A stretch of DNA of 64,000 nt, from NCBI RefSeq assembly GCF_003598715.1, contig NZ_QZFU01000035.1, positions 1-64,000 on the forward strand, in the 5' to 3' direction. The translations under genes and the position numbers were made by a program. Position 1 is the stretch's first letter, and each line of letters begins with the position of its first letter. This document shows, one piece after another, positions 23,606 through 31,837 of this stretch. The DNA comes from Nocardia panacis. GTDB taxonomy: Bacteria > Actinomycetota > Actinomycetes > Mycobacteriales > Mycobacteriaceae. Below the pieces are notes generated by a model. That model was not told the origin of the DNA and searched no databases. It worked only from the letters and a program-made list of their open reading frames with translations.

Positions 23606-26176
23606 TCAGACCAGCGCCTCGACGGGCTGGCTCAGGAGCTGGGCGCAGCGCAGCAGGCCCAGGTGGCTGTACGCCTGCGGGTGATTACCCAGCGAACGCT
23701 CGGCGATCGGATCGTATTCCTCGCTGAGCAGACCGGTCGGACCCGCCGCGTCGACGAGTTGCGCGAACAGCGCCTCGGCGTCCGAGCGCCTGCCGATCAG
23801 CAGGTACGCCTCGACCAGCCAGGCCGCGCACAGATGGAACCCGCCCTCGCCGCCGGGCAGGCCGTCGTCGTGGTGATAGCGGTAGACGGTCGCGCCGCTG
23901 CGCAACTCGGCCTCGGTGGCGACCACGGTCGCGGCGAAGCGCGGATCGGACGGGTCGATCAGACCGCTGAGTCCGATATGCAGCGTCGCGGCGTCGAGAT
24001 CGGTGCCGTCATAGGCGGCGGTGTAGGACCTGACCTCATCGTTCCAGCCATGTTCCTTGACCTCGGCGGCGATGGTCTCGCGCAGGATCTCCCACGCGGG
24101 ATCGATCGGCCGGTCGAAACGGTGCGCGAGGGTGAGCGCGCGATCGACGGTGAGCCAGCCCATGACCTTGGAATAGACGTGATGGCGCGGATTGCCGCGA
24201 ATCTCCCAGATACCGTGATCGGGTTCCTGCCAGCGCCGCTGCACCGCGGACACCATGGCCGAGACCAATTCCCAGTCCGGATCGGGCAGCGCCTTGCCCG
24301 CATCGGTGATGCCCTTGAGTTCGCGCGCGTGCGACAGGCTGGCGATGAGATCCACGATCGGACCGAAGACGTCCAGCTGGACCTGCATATTCGCGGCGTT
24401 GCCGACGCGAACCGGGCGCGAGCCCGCGTAGCCGGGCAGTTGGTCGATCGATGCCTCGGGCGGCAGCGTCTCGCCGTAGATGGTGTAGAGCGGATGCAAC
24501 CGCTCCGGTCCCTGCAGCGTCTCCAACACCCGGTGCACCCAGCCGAGGAAGTTCTCCGCCTCCTCCAGCGAACCCAGCGAGACCAGCGCCTGCGCGGTCA
24601 GCGAGGCATCGCGCAGCCAGCAGTAGCGGTAATCCCAATTGCGCACGCCGCCGATGTCTTCCGGCAGCGAGGTGGTGGCCGCCGCCAGGATCGAACCGGA
24701 CGGCGCGTGCACCAGCCCGCGCAGCGTGAGCGCCGAACGCTTCATCAGATCCGGCTTCAGCGGCGGCAGATCCAGGCCCGCCGACCACTGGCCCCAGTAG
24801 CTCTCGGCCAGTTTGCGCCGCTCCGGCTCGCTGGTCATGGCCGGGGCGAGATCGGCCGTGCCGCAGCGCATCTCCAGGACGATCGGACCATTCGACGGAT
24901 CGATCACCGCGCGCGCGGTGTGATGCATCCCGTCGTCGATGATCTCCCACTCCACACCGGGGGAGCGCAGCACCATCGGGTCGTTGGTGCCCTGCACCCG
25001 CAGGCCGGTGGGACCCGCCTTGATGGTCACCGGCACCTGCCCGAACTCGGGACGCGGTGCGAAGGTGACCACCGCCTTGGCGTCACCGGTGATGACCCTG
25101 GTGAGGTCGGTGCGGTCGCCGGTCACGTCGTGCGGCAGGTAGTCGACGACCTGCAGACTGGCCCAACGGGTTTCGACCGTCATGGTGCCATCGACATAGC
25201 GCTGCGAGAGTGGCAGTCCCGACCGCTCGGGGGCGATCGTGAAATGTCCGGCCTGCGGGCCACCGAGCAGATGGGCGAAGACCGCGGCCGAATCCGGTTC
25301 CGGATGGCAGAACCAGGTGACGGTGGCGTCGGGGGTGAGCAGCGCATTGGACCGAGGGCTGGCCAGCATGGTCAGCCGCTCGATTCGGGGGGCGCTGGCA
25401 CCGGCCAACCAGGTGCGCCGCTCCTCGAGCAGGAAGGCCAGGGCGCGCGCCACCTCCTCGGTGCTGGACACGCGGTAGCCGGCCAGGGTGTCGCCCTCGC
25501 CGACCTTGATGCCGACATCCGGTCCGGACAGGACGCGGAAGGCCTTCTCGTCGGTGACGTCGTCGCCGAAGAACACCGCGGCCGAGGCGCCCGCCTCGTG
25601 CCGGACGGTATCGAGCGCCGCGCCCTTGTCGGTGGGCACGACCGCGAGTTCGATCACGGCCTTGCCCTCGGTGACCTGCACGCCCACCCAACTGGCCGGA
25701 CCCTGTCTGGCCTGGGTGAGCGCGCGGCGGCCGATCTCGGGACCGGCATTGCGCACATGCAGGGCGATGCTCGCGGGCTTGGTCTCCACGCTGACGCCGG
25801 GATTCTCGGCGGCGATCCTGGTCAGCGCGGCGGTGACCTCTTGCAGCAGATGTTTGGCGTCATTGTCGATGGCGTGCACGAAGCCGACGTCGAATTCCGA
25901 ACCGTGGCTTCCGATGAGTTGCACCTCGACCGGCAGTCGAGACAGTGCCGCGAGATCGCGCAGCGCGCGCCCCGAGATGACGGCGGCCGTGGTCGCGGTG
26001 AGGCCGGCGAGCGCGCGTAGCGCGTTCACCGATTCCCGGTGGGGATAGGCCTTGGTCGGGTCGGAGACGATGGGCGCGATCGTCCCGTCGTAGTCCGATG
26101 CGACCAAGAGCCGTGGCACGCGCGCGACCGTCGACAATGCACGGCGAAGTTCCAGTGGCAGATCCTGTGCGCTCAC
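23606..26176 (-). CDS. Trehalose-phosphatase (OtsB) fused to a GH15 glucoamylase/trehalase domain
   Basis: An 856-residue fusion. Residues 1-260 are an OtsB-type HAD phosphatase with DYDGTIAPI (Asp28, Asp30) and the late motif FFGDDVTDEKAF. Residues 270-856 are a GH15 (alpha,alpha)6-barrel protein with NWDYRYCWLRDASLTAQAL and the late EEYDPIAERSLGNHPQAYSHLG, as in mycobacterial trehalases. The first half should make trehalose from trehalose-6-phosphate and the second may hydrolyse trehalose or a related glucoside. Both active sites look intact. No otsA lies nearby. GTG start at 26176. Confidence 0.85.
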   Translation of the reverse strand: MSAQDLPLELRRALSTVARVPRLLVASDYDGTIAPIVSDPTKAYPHRESVNALRALAGLTATTAAVISGRALRDLAALSRLPVEVQLIGSHGSEFDVGFVHAIDNDAKHLLQEVTAALTRIAAENPGVSVETKPASIALHVRNAGPEIGRRALTQARQGPASWVGVQVTEGKAVIELAVVPTDKGAALDTVRHEAGASAAVFFGDDVTDEKAFRVLSGPDVGIKVGEGDTLAGYRVSSTEEVARALAFLLEERRTWLAGASAPRIERLTMLASPRSNALLTPDATVTWFCHPEPDSAAVFAHLLGGPQAGHFTIAPERSGLPLSQRYVDGTMTVETRWASLQVVDYLPHDVTGDRTDLTRVITGDAKAVVTFAPRPEFGQVPVTIKAGPTGLRVQGTNDPMVLRSPGVEWEIIDDGMHHTARAVIDPSNGPIVLEMRCGTADLAPAMTSEPERRKLAESYWGQWSAGLDLPPLKPDLMKRSALTLRGLVHAPSGSILAAATTSLPEDIGGVRNWDYRYCWLRDASLTAQALVSLGSLEEAENFLGWVHRVLETLQGPERLHPLYTIYGETLPPEASIDQLPGYAGSRPVRVGNAANMQVQLDVFGPIVDLIASLSHARELKGITDAGKALPDPDWELVSAMVSAVQRRWQEPDHGIWEIRGNPRHHVYSKVMGWLTVDRALTLAHRFDRPIDPAWEILRETIAAEVKEHGWNDEVRSYTAAYDGTDLDAATLHIGLSGLIDPSDPRFAATVVATEAELRSGATVYRYHHDDGLPGGEGGFHLCAAWLVEAYLLIGRRSDAEALFAQLVDAAGPTGLLSEEYDPIAERSLGNHPQAYSHLGLLRCAQLLSQPVEALV

Positions 26177-26422
26177 GCGTCCAACCTAGTGATCGGAGGA
26201 GGATTTTCAGGGGCGGGAGAAACAATACTGTGTTGAATTTGCCGCACCGTGCCGCGCCGGTATGCGTGCGCACGATTGCGACGCGCGGACACCGCCGCTG
26301 CGCGTGATCATCCCCGCTCGCGCCGCCGCGGACAAGTGCAGCGTGGCCCGGCTCGCACCGGGGCGGCGCCGTGGCTGGGATCTCCCGAGTATGGAATTTG
26401 CCGGATATCCGCTGGTGACGTG

Positions 26423-26446
26423 GCCGCCGGATAGCTGTCCGGCGGC
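26423..26446 (-). terminator. Hairpin after kstR
   Basis: A perfect 9-bp stem (GCCGCCGGA / TCCGGCGGC) with a 6-nt loop lies 10 bp past the kstR stop. There is no T tract. The rest of the 279-bp gap up to the OtsB-fusion start shows nothing else recognisable. Confidence 0.5.
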
Positions 26447-26455
26447 GGACGGTTC

Positions 26456-27100
26456 CTAGGAGCGCTCGCCCAGCAGCAGATCCACGGTGAGTTCCAGGCG
26501 TTCGGTGACATCGGTGGCCGAGGCCCGGCGGGTAAGCCACGCAACGAGATTCGACAGCCATACATCGCTGATTACCCTGGCGATCGCCAATTGACGCTCG
26601 GTGGGTTCGCCGTCGTTCATGGCGCGGGCGAAGACGCGGTCCATCACCTTGCCGACCCGATCCACCTCGGCCGCCGCCGAGGCGTCGGCGAACATGAAGG
26701 CGCGGGTCATGGCCTCGGTGAGCAGCGGGTCGCGCTGCATCATCCGGGTGATCTGGGTGAGCAGCAAATGCATGCGCTCCTGCGGCGTCTGTCCGGCAAG
26801 CGGCTTGCGTTTGCCCTCGATCTGCTCGAACTCCCGCGAGAGCGCGGAGACCAGCAGGTGCACCTTGGACGGGAAATATCTGTACAGGGTGCCGACGGCG
26901 ACATCGGCGCGTTCGGCGACGGCGCGCATCTGGACGGCGTCGTAGCCGCCCTTGGAGGCCAATGCCAGGGTCGCGTCCAGGATGCGTTTGCGACGCTCCC
27001 GCTGTGCGGCCGAACTCAGTTCGTCCTCGCTGAGGGTGGTGACCGTGGTCGGGGCCGCCCCATTCGAGTCGGCTGTCTGCGATCGGGAGGGACTGGCCAT
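26456..27100 (-). CDS. kstR: KstR, TetR-family repressor of steroid catabolism
   Basis: A 214-residue TetR-family protein. Residues about 30-85 (SAAQRERRKRILDATLALAS to VGTLYRYFPSKVHLL) hold the helix-turn-helix and are almost identical to M. tuberculosis KstR as I recall it. The C-terminal ISDVWLSNLVAWLTRRASATDV segment is also diagnostic. KstR releases DNA when it binds 3-oxo-4-cholestenoyl-CoA type ligands. It is divergent from fadE34, with a perfect KstR box between, as in Rv3574/Rv3573c. The first 25 residues form a nonconserved extension; RBS AAAGGA supports the ATG at 27100. Confidence 0.95.
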   Translation of the reverse strand: MASPSRSQTADSNGAAPTTVTTLSEDELSSAAQRERRKRILDATLALASKGGYDAVQMRAVAERADVAVGTLYRYFPSKVHLLVSALSREFEQIEGKRKPLAGQTPQERMHLLLTQITRMMQRDPLLTEAMTRAFMFADASAAAEVDRVGKVMDRVFARAMNDGEPTERQLAIARVISDVWLSNLVAWLTRRASATDVTERLELTVDLLLGERS

Positions 27101-27196
27101 TGCTGAGAGTCCTTTCCTGAAACGTCGTTTCGTCGGCTGGCGTTGGCATTCGGTCGATAGGCAGCGCGTCTCTTGACTTCCGCCCGACGATGATAT

Positions 27197-27210
27197 TAGA
27201 ACATGTTCTA
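27197..27210. promoter_or_regulatory. KstR operator (kstR/fadE34 divergon)
   Basis: TAGAACATGTTCTA is a perfect 14-bp palindrome that fits the KstR consensus TNNAACNNGTTNNA at every defined position. It lies 97 bp before kstR and 36 bp before fadE34, so it should autoregulate kstR and control the side-chain operon. Confidence 0.93.
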
Positions 27211-27245
27211 GGTGTGGGAGTCACGCCGGAAAGGCGGTATGGACT

Positions 27246-29591
27246 GTGACCATCGCCACCACTGACGAGCATAAAGCCGTGCAGGAGTCGATGCGCGGGT
27301 GGGCCGCCTCGGTACGCCCGATTGCAACAATGCGGGAGCGTTCCGGGGATTTCTGGCGCTTGTTCTGGCCGGGGCTTACCGAGCTGGGCATATTCCGGGT
27401 CGCGGTGGACGAGGTGGCGGGCGGTGCGGGCGGAACCGTCGGCGACCTGGCGGTATTGGTCGAACAGGCCGCGCACGACCTGGTCGGTGGACCGATCCTG
27501 ACCACCGCGGTGGCCGGGTTGGTCACCGGTGGCGCGCTGGCGGAGAAGCAGCCCTGCGGGATCGGACTGGACGGAATCTTCAACGCCTGCGCCGAGTCTG
27601 ACGACGCTGTCGGGGCGGTTCCCTTCTCGGGCAGCGTACCGCCCGCGGTATCCGGCATCGACTCGGCATCCAATGGTGTGTTGCTCGATGGTGTCTGGGA
27701 GTCGGTGCTCGGCGCGGACGCGGATACCGCCGTCCTGCTGCCCGCGCGGACGCCGAAGGGGTTGCGCTGGTGTCTGATCGAGCCGGGGGCCGCCGGGGTG
27801 CGGGTCGAGGCGCTTGCCCCGGTTGACCTTTCGGTGCCATTGGCGCGTGTGCACTGCACCGCCGTGTCGGTGCCCGACGCGCGGATATTCGGTTCCCCAG
27901 TCGCGGTTGGGGATCTGGTCGTCGCCTTGGCCGCGGCCGAACTCGCGGGCGTCGCGGGGTGGTGTCTGCGGACGGCAGTGGACTATGCCAAAGTGCGCGA
28001 GCAGTTCGGGCGCAAGATCGGTGGCTTCCAGGCGGTGAAGCACCTGTGCGCGTGGATGCTGTGCCGCACCGAGATGATTCGCTCCGTCGCCGCCGATGTG
28101 GCGGCGGCTGTGGATGAATCGTTGGTGCGGGCCGGTGGTCGGCCGGAAGAGGTGGACAGCCGGGAAGCTATGGCAGGTCCCGAGGCTGTGGATAACCCAG
28201 GGGCTGTGGACAACTCGACCGTATCTGTGGAGAACTCCGCTTTCACTGTGGACAACCGGTCCGAACTGCCCATCGCGGCAGCCATCGCGGCGGCCACCGC
28301 GCTGGATGCGGCTGTGGATACCGCGAAGGATTGCATTCAGGTACTCGGCGGCATCGGCTTCACCTGGGAGCACGACGCGCACCTGTATCTGCGCCGGGCG
28401 ATCGCGCTGCGCCAACTGCTCGGCGGCGGGGCGCGCTGGCGGGCCAGGGTGACCGAGCTGACCCGCGCGGGCGCGCGCCGAACCACCGGGGCCGAGCGGG
28501 TGCTCGCCGCCGAAGACGTTGTGGCGGTGTCGGACTCGTGGTTGGACAAGCTGCGGGCCGAACTCGCGCAGATCGCCGCGCTGCCCGAACCGCGGCGGCG
28601 CGCCGCGCTGGTGGACGCGGGCCTGGTCATGCCGCACTGGCCGCAGCCCTACGGGCGCGGCGCGAATTCGACGGCAGGGCTGGTGATCTCGGAGGAGTTG
28701 CGGCGAGCGGGTATCGCCGCGCCGGATCTGGTCATCGGCGGTTGGGCGGTCCCCACGCTGCTGCGCCACGGCACGCCCGAGCAGATCGAGCGCTTCGCCC
28801 TGCCGACGCTGCGCGGCGAGATCATCTGGTGCCAACTGTTCAGCGAACCGGAAGCGGGTTCGGATCTGGCCGCGCTGCGCACCACCGCCAAACGGGTGGA
28901 TGGCGGCTGGCTGCTCAATGGACAGAAGATCTGGACCTCGGAGGCGTCCAAAGCCGACTGGGGCATCTGCCTGGCCCGCACCGACGCCGCCGCCCCGAAG
29001 CATCGCGGCATCAGCTACTTCCTCGTCGATATGCGCTCGGCCGGATTCGATCTGCGGCCACTGGTGCAGATCACCGGGCTGGCCCGATTCAGCGAGGTCT
29101 TCCTCGACGATGTCTTCGTCCCCGATGACGGTCTGGTCGGCGCGCTCCATGACGGGTGGCGCATCGCCCGCGCCACCCTGTCGCACGAGCGGATCGCCAT
29201 GAGCGGCAATGGCATCGGAGACGAGTTGCAGACGCTGATCGACTCGCTGCCCGCATCCGGTCCCGGCGCCGAATTGCGCGAGGACCGGCTGGGCGGCTTC
29301 ATCGCCGAGGCGGTGGCCGGACTGCTGCTCGAACAGCGCGCCGCGGTGCGGACCCTGGCGGGCGGCGACGCGGGCGCGCAGAGCAGCGTGCGCAAACTGG
29401 TCGGTGTGCGACATCGGCAGGCGGTGGCCGAATTCGCCGCCGAGACGATGGGACCCGCAGGCGCACAGGATAATCCGGCGGTTACGGAGTTCCTGCAGAC
29501 GCGCTGCCTGTCCATCGCGGGCGGGACCGAACAGATCCTGCTGACCGTGGCCGGGGAGCGCATCCTCGGACTGCCGCGCGACGACGGCTGA
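27246..29591 (+). CDS. fadE34: FadE34 (ChsE3), double-domain steroid acyl-CoA dehydrogenase
   Basis: A 781-residue protein made of two fused acyl-CoA dehydrogenase modules (residues about 1-415 and 430-781). The second has the FAD/active-site stretches CQLFSEPEAGSDLAAL, RATLSHERIAMSG (catalytic Glu candidate) and GGTEQILLTVAGERILGLPR. In M. tuberculosis FadE34 (Rv3573c) dehydrogenates the C5 side chain of 3-oxo-chol-4-en-24-oyl-CoA. This copy is about 70 residues longer than I recall. Much of the excess is a low-complexity V-D/E-N repeat insertion near residues 300-340 of module 1, whose DNA is rich in DnaA-box-like 9-mers. First gene of a six-gene side-chain operon; GTG start. Confidence 0.93.
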   Translation: MTIATTDEHKAVQESMRGWAASVRPIATMRERSGDFWRLFWPGLTELGIFRVAVDEVAGGAGGTVGDLAVLVEQAAHDLVGGPILTTAVAGLVTGGALAEKQPCGIGLDGIFNACAESDDAVGAVPFSGSVPPAVSGIDSASNGVLLDGVWESVLGADADTAVLLPARTPKGLRWCLIEPGAAGVRVEALAPVDLSVPLARVHCTAVSVPDARIFGSPVAVGDLVVALAAAELAGVAGWCLRTAVDYAKVREQFGRKIGGFQAVKHLCAWMLCRTEMIRSVAADVAAAVDESLVRAGGRPEEVDSREAMAGPEAVDNPGAVDNSTVSVENSAFTVDNRSELPIAAAIAAATALDAAVDTAKDCIQVLGGIGFTWEHDAHLYLRRAIALRQLLGGGARWRARVTELTRAGARRTTGAERVLAAEDVVAVSDSWLDKLRAELAQIAALPEPRRRAALVDAGLVMPHWPQPYGRGANSTAGLVISEELRRAGIAAPDLVIGGWAVPTLLRHGTPEQIERFALPTLRGEIIWCQLFSEPEAGSDLAALRTTAKRVDGGWLLNGQKIWTSEASKADWGICLARTDAAAPKHRGISYFLVDMRSAGFDLRPLVQITGLARFSEVFLDDVFVPDDGLVGALHDGWRIARATLSHERIAMSGNGIGDELQTLIDSLPASGPGAELREDRLGGFIAEAVAGLLLEQRAAVRTLAGGDAGAQSSVRKLVGVRHRQAVAEFAAETMGPAGAQDNPAVTEFLQTRCLSIAGGTEQILLTVAGERILGLPRDDG
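28109..28321 (-). repeat. Cluster of DnaA-box-like 9-mers inside fadE34
   Basis: On the minus strand are TTATCCACA (28187-28195), TTGTCCACA (28205-28213 and 28247-28255), and near matches TTCTCCACA (28226-28234), GTATCCACA (28313-28321) and TCATCCACA (28109-28117). All share one orientation, and the central four start 18, 21 and 21 bp apart. They coincide with a degenerate seven-codon repeat, [AST]-V-[DE]-N, in the protein. Confidence 0.6.
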
Positions 29592-29611
29592 TCGAGAACA
29601 GGGAGTACAGC

Positions 29612-30676
29612 GTGGATTTCACCAGGGACGACAGTCAGGACGCGGTGGCCGAGGTCGTCGTGAGCCTGCTCGAGCGGAATCCGGCGCGCGATATGGCGCT
29701 GTGGCCCGCGTTCGTCGACGCCGGACTGCCCGCGGTGGCGCTGCCCGCGCGCTTCGGCGGCGATGACATGGGGCTACCCGAGATATCGGTGCTGCTCACC
29801 GAATTGGCGACCGACGCGGTCGCCGTGCCCGCGCTGCCCACGCTGGCCTTCGGGGTGCTGCCGCTGCTGGGTGTGTTGCCGGATCGGTTGGCGGAGCGGA
29901 TCTATCCGGAGGTCGCCAAGGGCGCGGTGCTCACGGCCGCTTTCCACGAGCCGGGCGCGCCCTTCGCGGCGGCGCCGAGGACGAGTGCGGTGGCGGACGG
30001 GAATTCGGTGCGGATCACCGGCCACAAGGTCGCCGTGCCCTATGGCGAACAGGCGCGCTGGCTGCTGGTTCCGACGGACCGCGGTGTCGCGCTGGTCGAT
30101 TCGGAGGCCGAGGGGCTGACCAAAACCGCCTCGCCCGTCTCGGGAGCCGCGCCCGAATGCACAGTCCGGCTCGACGATGTTCTGGTCGCCGCCGATCAGG
30201 TGCTGTCCGTCGATCTCGGCGCCTGCCATCGAATCGCGCTGGCCGCCATCGGTTCGGTGGCCGACGGCCTGCTGAAGGGCGCCATCGCGCTCACCGCCGA
30301 ACATCTGCGGACCAGACGGCAATTCGGTAGACCCCTGGCCGAATTCCAGGCGGTGGCCCAGCAGATCGCGGACCTCTACGTCACCTCGCGTACCCTGCAC
30401 GTGGCCGCGCTCGCCGCGAATTGGGCGCTCGCGCTGGATGATCCCGATGCCGAGCGCCGGGAGCGGACCGACGACGACCTCGACATCCTGGCCTACACGG
30501 TGTCGGCCGAACTGCCGCGCGCCATGCAGAAGTGCCATCACCTGCACGGCGGACTCGGTGTCGATATCACCCATTCGATGCACCGCTACTACTCACAGGC
30601 CAAGGATCTCACCCGCTGGTTGGGTGGCGCGTCCTTCCGGCTCGACCGACTGGGGGCCAGATGTTCATCGATCTAA
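29612..30676 (+). CDS. fadE28: FadE28 (ChsE1), steroid acyl-CoA dehydrogenase subunit
   Basis: A 354-residue acyl-CoA dehydrogenase-like subunit starting at GTG 29612. It matches M. tuberculosis FadE28 (Rv3544c) closely in the C-terminal MQKCHHLHGGLGVDITHSMH and SQAKDLTRWLGG stretches. It is the partner of FadE29 in the heterotetramer that forms the double bond in 3-oxo-4-pregnene-20-carboxyl-CoA. The usual catalytic Glu region is degenerate, as expected for this non-catalytic subunit, which helps hold FAD. The stop lies 16 bp inside fadE29. Confidence 0.93.
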   Translation: MDFTRDDSQDAVAEVVVSLLERNPARDMALWPAFVDAGLPAVALPARFGGDDMGLPEISVLLTELATDAVAVPALPTLAFGVLPLLGVLPDRLAERIYPEVAKGAVLTAAFHEPGAPFAAAPRTSAVADGNSVRITGHKVAVPYGEQARWLLVPTDRGVALVDSEAEGLTKTASPVSGAAPECTVRLDDVLVAADQVLSVDLGACHRIALAAIGSVADGLLKGAIALTAEHLRTRRQFGRPLAEFQAVAQQIADLYVTSRTLHVAALAANWALALDDPDAERRERTDDDLDILAYTVSAELPRAMQKCHHLHGGLGVDITHSMHRYYSQAKDLTRWLGGASFRLDRLGARCSSI

Positions 30677-31821
30677 CCGTCGAGCAGCGCGCGCTGCGCG
30701 ACGAATTGCGCCGGTACTTCACCGATCTCGTCACCCACGACGAGCACGAGCAAATGGCGGTCAATCGACACGGCGACGCCTATCGGGCCGTGGTGCGGCG
30801 CATGGGTGCGGATGGGTGGCTCGGGGTCGGCTGGCCGAAGGAGTTCGGCGGTCAAGGGTTCGGGCCGGTCGAACAGCAGATCTTCTTCAATGAGGCGGTG
30901 CGGGCCGATGTTCCGCTGCCGCTGGTCACCCTGCTCACGGTCGGGCCGACGCTGCAACAGTTCGGCACCGAGGCCCAGAAGCGTCGGTTCCTACCCGGAA
31001 TCCTGTCCGGGGAAATCCATTTCGCTATCGGCTACTCCGAACCCGAGGCGGGCACCGACCTCGCGGCGCTGCGCACGAACGCGGTGCGCGACGCCTCCGG
31101 CGACTGGATCGTCAACGGGCAGAAGATCTTCACCACCGGGGCGCACGAGGCCGACTACATCTGGCTGGCCTGCCGGACCGGTTCGGTGCCATCGCGGCAT
31201 CGGGGCATCTCCATCCTGATCGTCGACACCGCGGATCCGGGCTACTCCTGGACGCCGATCATCACCTGCGACGGCGCGCACCACGTCAACGCCACCTACT
31301 ACGACAATGTGCGGGTGCCCGCGGATCTGCTGGTGGGCGAGGTGGATCGGGGCTGGCGGCTCATCACCACCCAGCTCAATCACGAGCGGGTCAGCCTCGG
31401 ACCCTCCGGCAAGATCGAACAGCTCTATGACCGGGTGCGCGAATGGGCGGCGCGGCGCGGTGTGCTGGACGCGGCCGATGTGCGACGCTCGCTGGGCCGG
31501 GTGCACGCCATGGCGCGGTTGAACGAACTGCTGAACTGGCAGGTCGCCGCGACGGTGGACGGTGAACAGTCCACGGTGATCGCCGATGCCTCGGCCACCA
31601 AGGTGTTCTCGACCGAATCGCTGCAGGAGGCGGGACGGCTGGCGGAGGAGATCGTCGGCCGCCACGGCGATCCCGCCGATCCGGAGACCGCCGAACTGCT
31701 CGTCTGGCTCGACCGGCGGACCAAGCAGAACCTGGTGGTGACCTTCGGCGGCGGCGTCAACGAGATCATGCGCGAACTGGTCGCCACCGCCGGACTGAAT
31801 CTGCCTCGGGTGCCACGATGA
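30661..31821 (+). CDS. fadE29: FadE29 (ChsE2), catalytic steroid acyl-CoA dehydrogenase subunit
   Basis: From ATG 30661 the protein has 386 residues and parallels Rv3543c along its whole length, beginning MFIDLTVEQRALRDELRRYF. The FAD/substrate motif AIGYSEPEAGTDLAALRT is near residue 125, and the catalytic Glu candidate is Glu242 in QLNHERVSLG. With FadE28 it dehydrogenates the three-carbon side chain CoA ester. The frame is open to 30532, but the ATG overlapping the end of fadE28 is the family start. It is followed after 16 bp by chsH2. Confidence 0.94.
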   Translation: MFIDLTVEQRALRDELRRYFTDLVTHDEHEQMAVNRHGDAYRAVVRRMGADGWLGVGWPKEFGGQGFGPVEQQIFFNEAVRADVPLPLVTLLTVGPTLQQFGTEAQKRRFLPGILSGEIHFAIGYSEPEAGTDLAALRTNAVRDASGDWIVNGQKIFTTGAHEADYIWLACRTGSVPSRHRGISILIVDTADPGYSWTPIITCDGAHHVNATYYDNVRVPADLLVGEVDRGWRLITTQLNHERVSLGPSGKIEQLYDRVREWAARRGVLDAADVRRSLGRVHAMARLNELLNWQVAATVDGEQSTVIADASATKVFSTESLQEAGRLAEEIVGRHGDPADPETAELLVWLDRRTKQNLVVTFGGGVNEIMRELVATAGLNLPRVPR

Positions 31822-31837
31822 TCCGAAGGAGTCGCGC

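Noticed and set aside
23384..26020. An 878-codon plus-strand open frame opposite the OtsB-GH15 gene
   Set aside because: Its translation is Arg/Gly/His-rich without domains, while the minus strand encodes two clear enzyme domains. Long antisense frames are normal in GC-rich coding DNA.
25860..29414. An 1184-codon minus-strand frame across kstR and fadE34
   Set aside because: It runs through kstR in another frame and antisense to fadE34, both of which are convincing genes; the translation lacks protein-like character.
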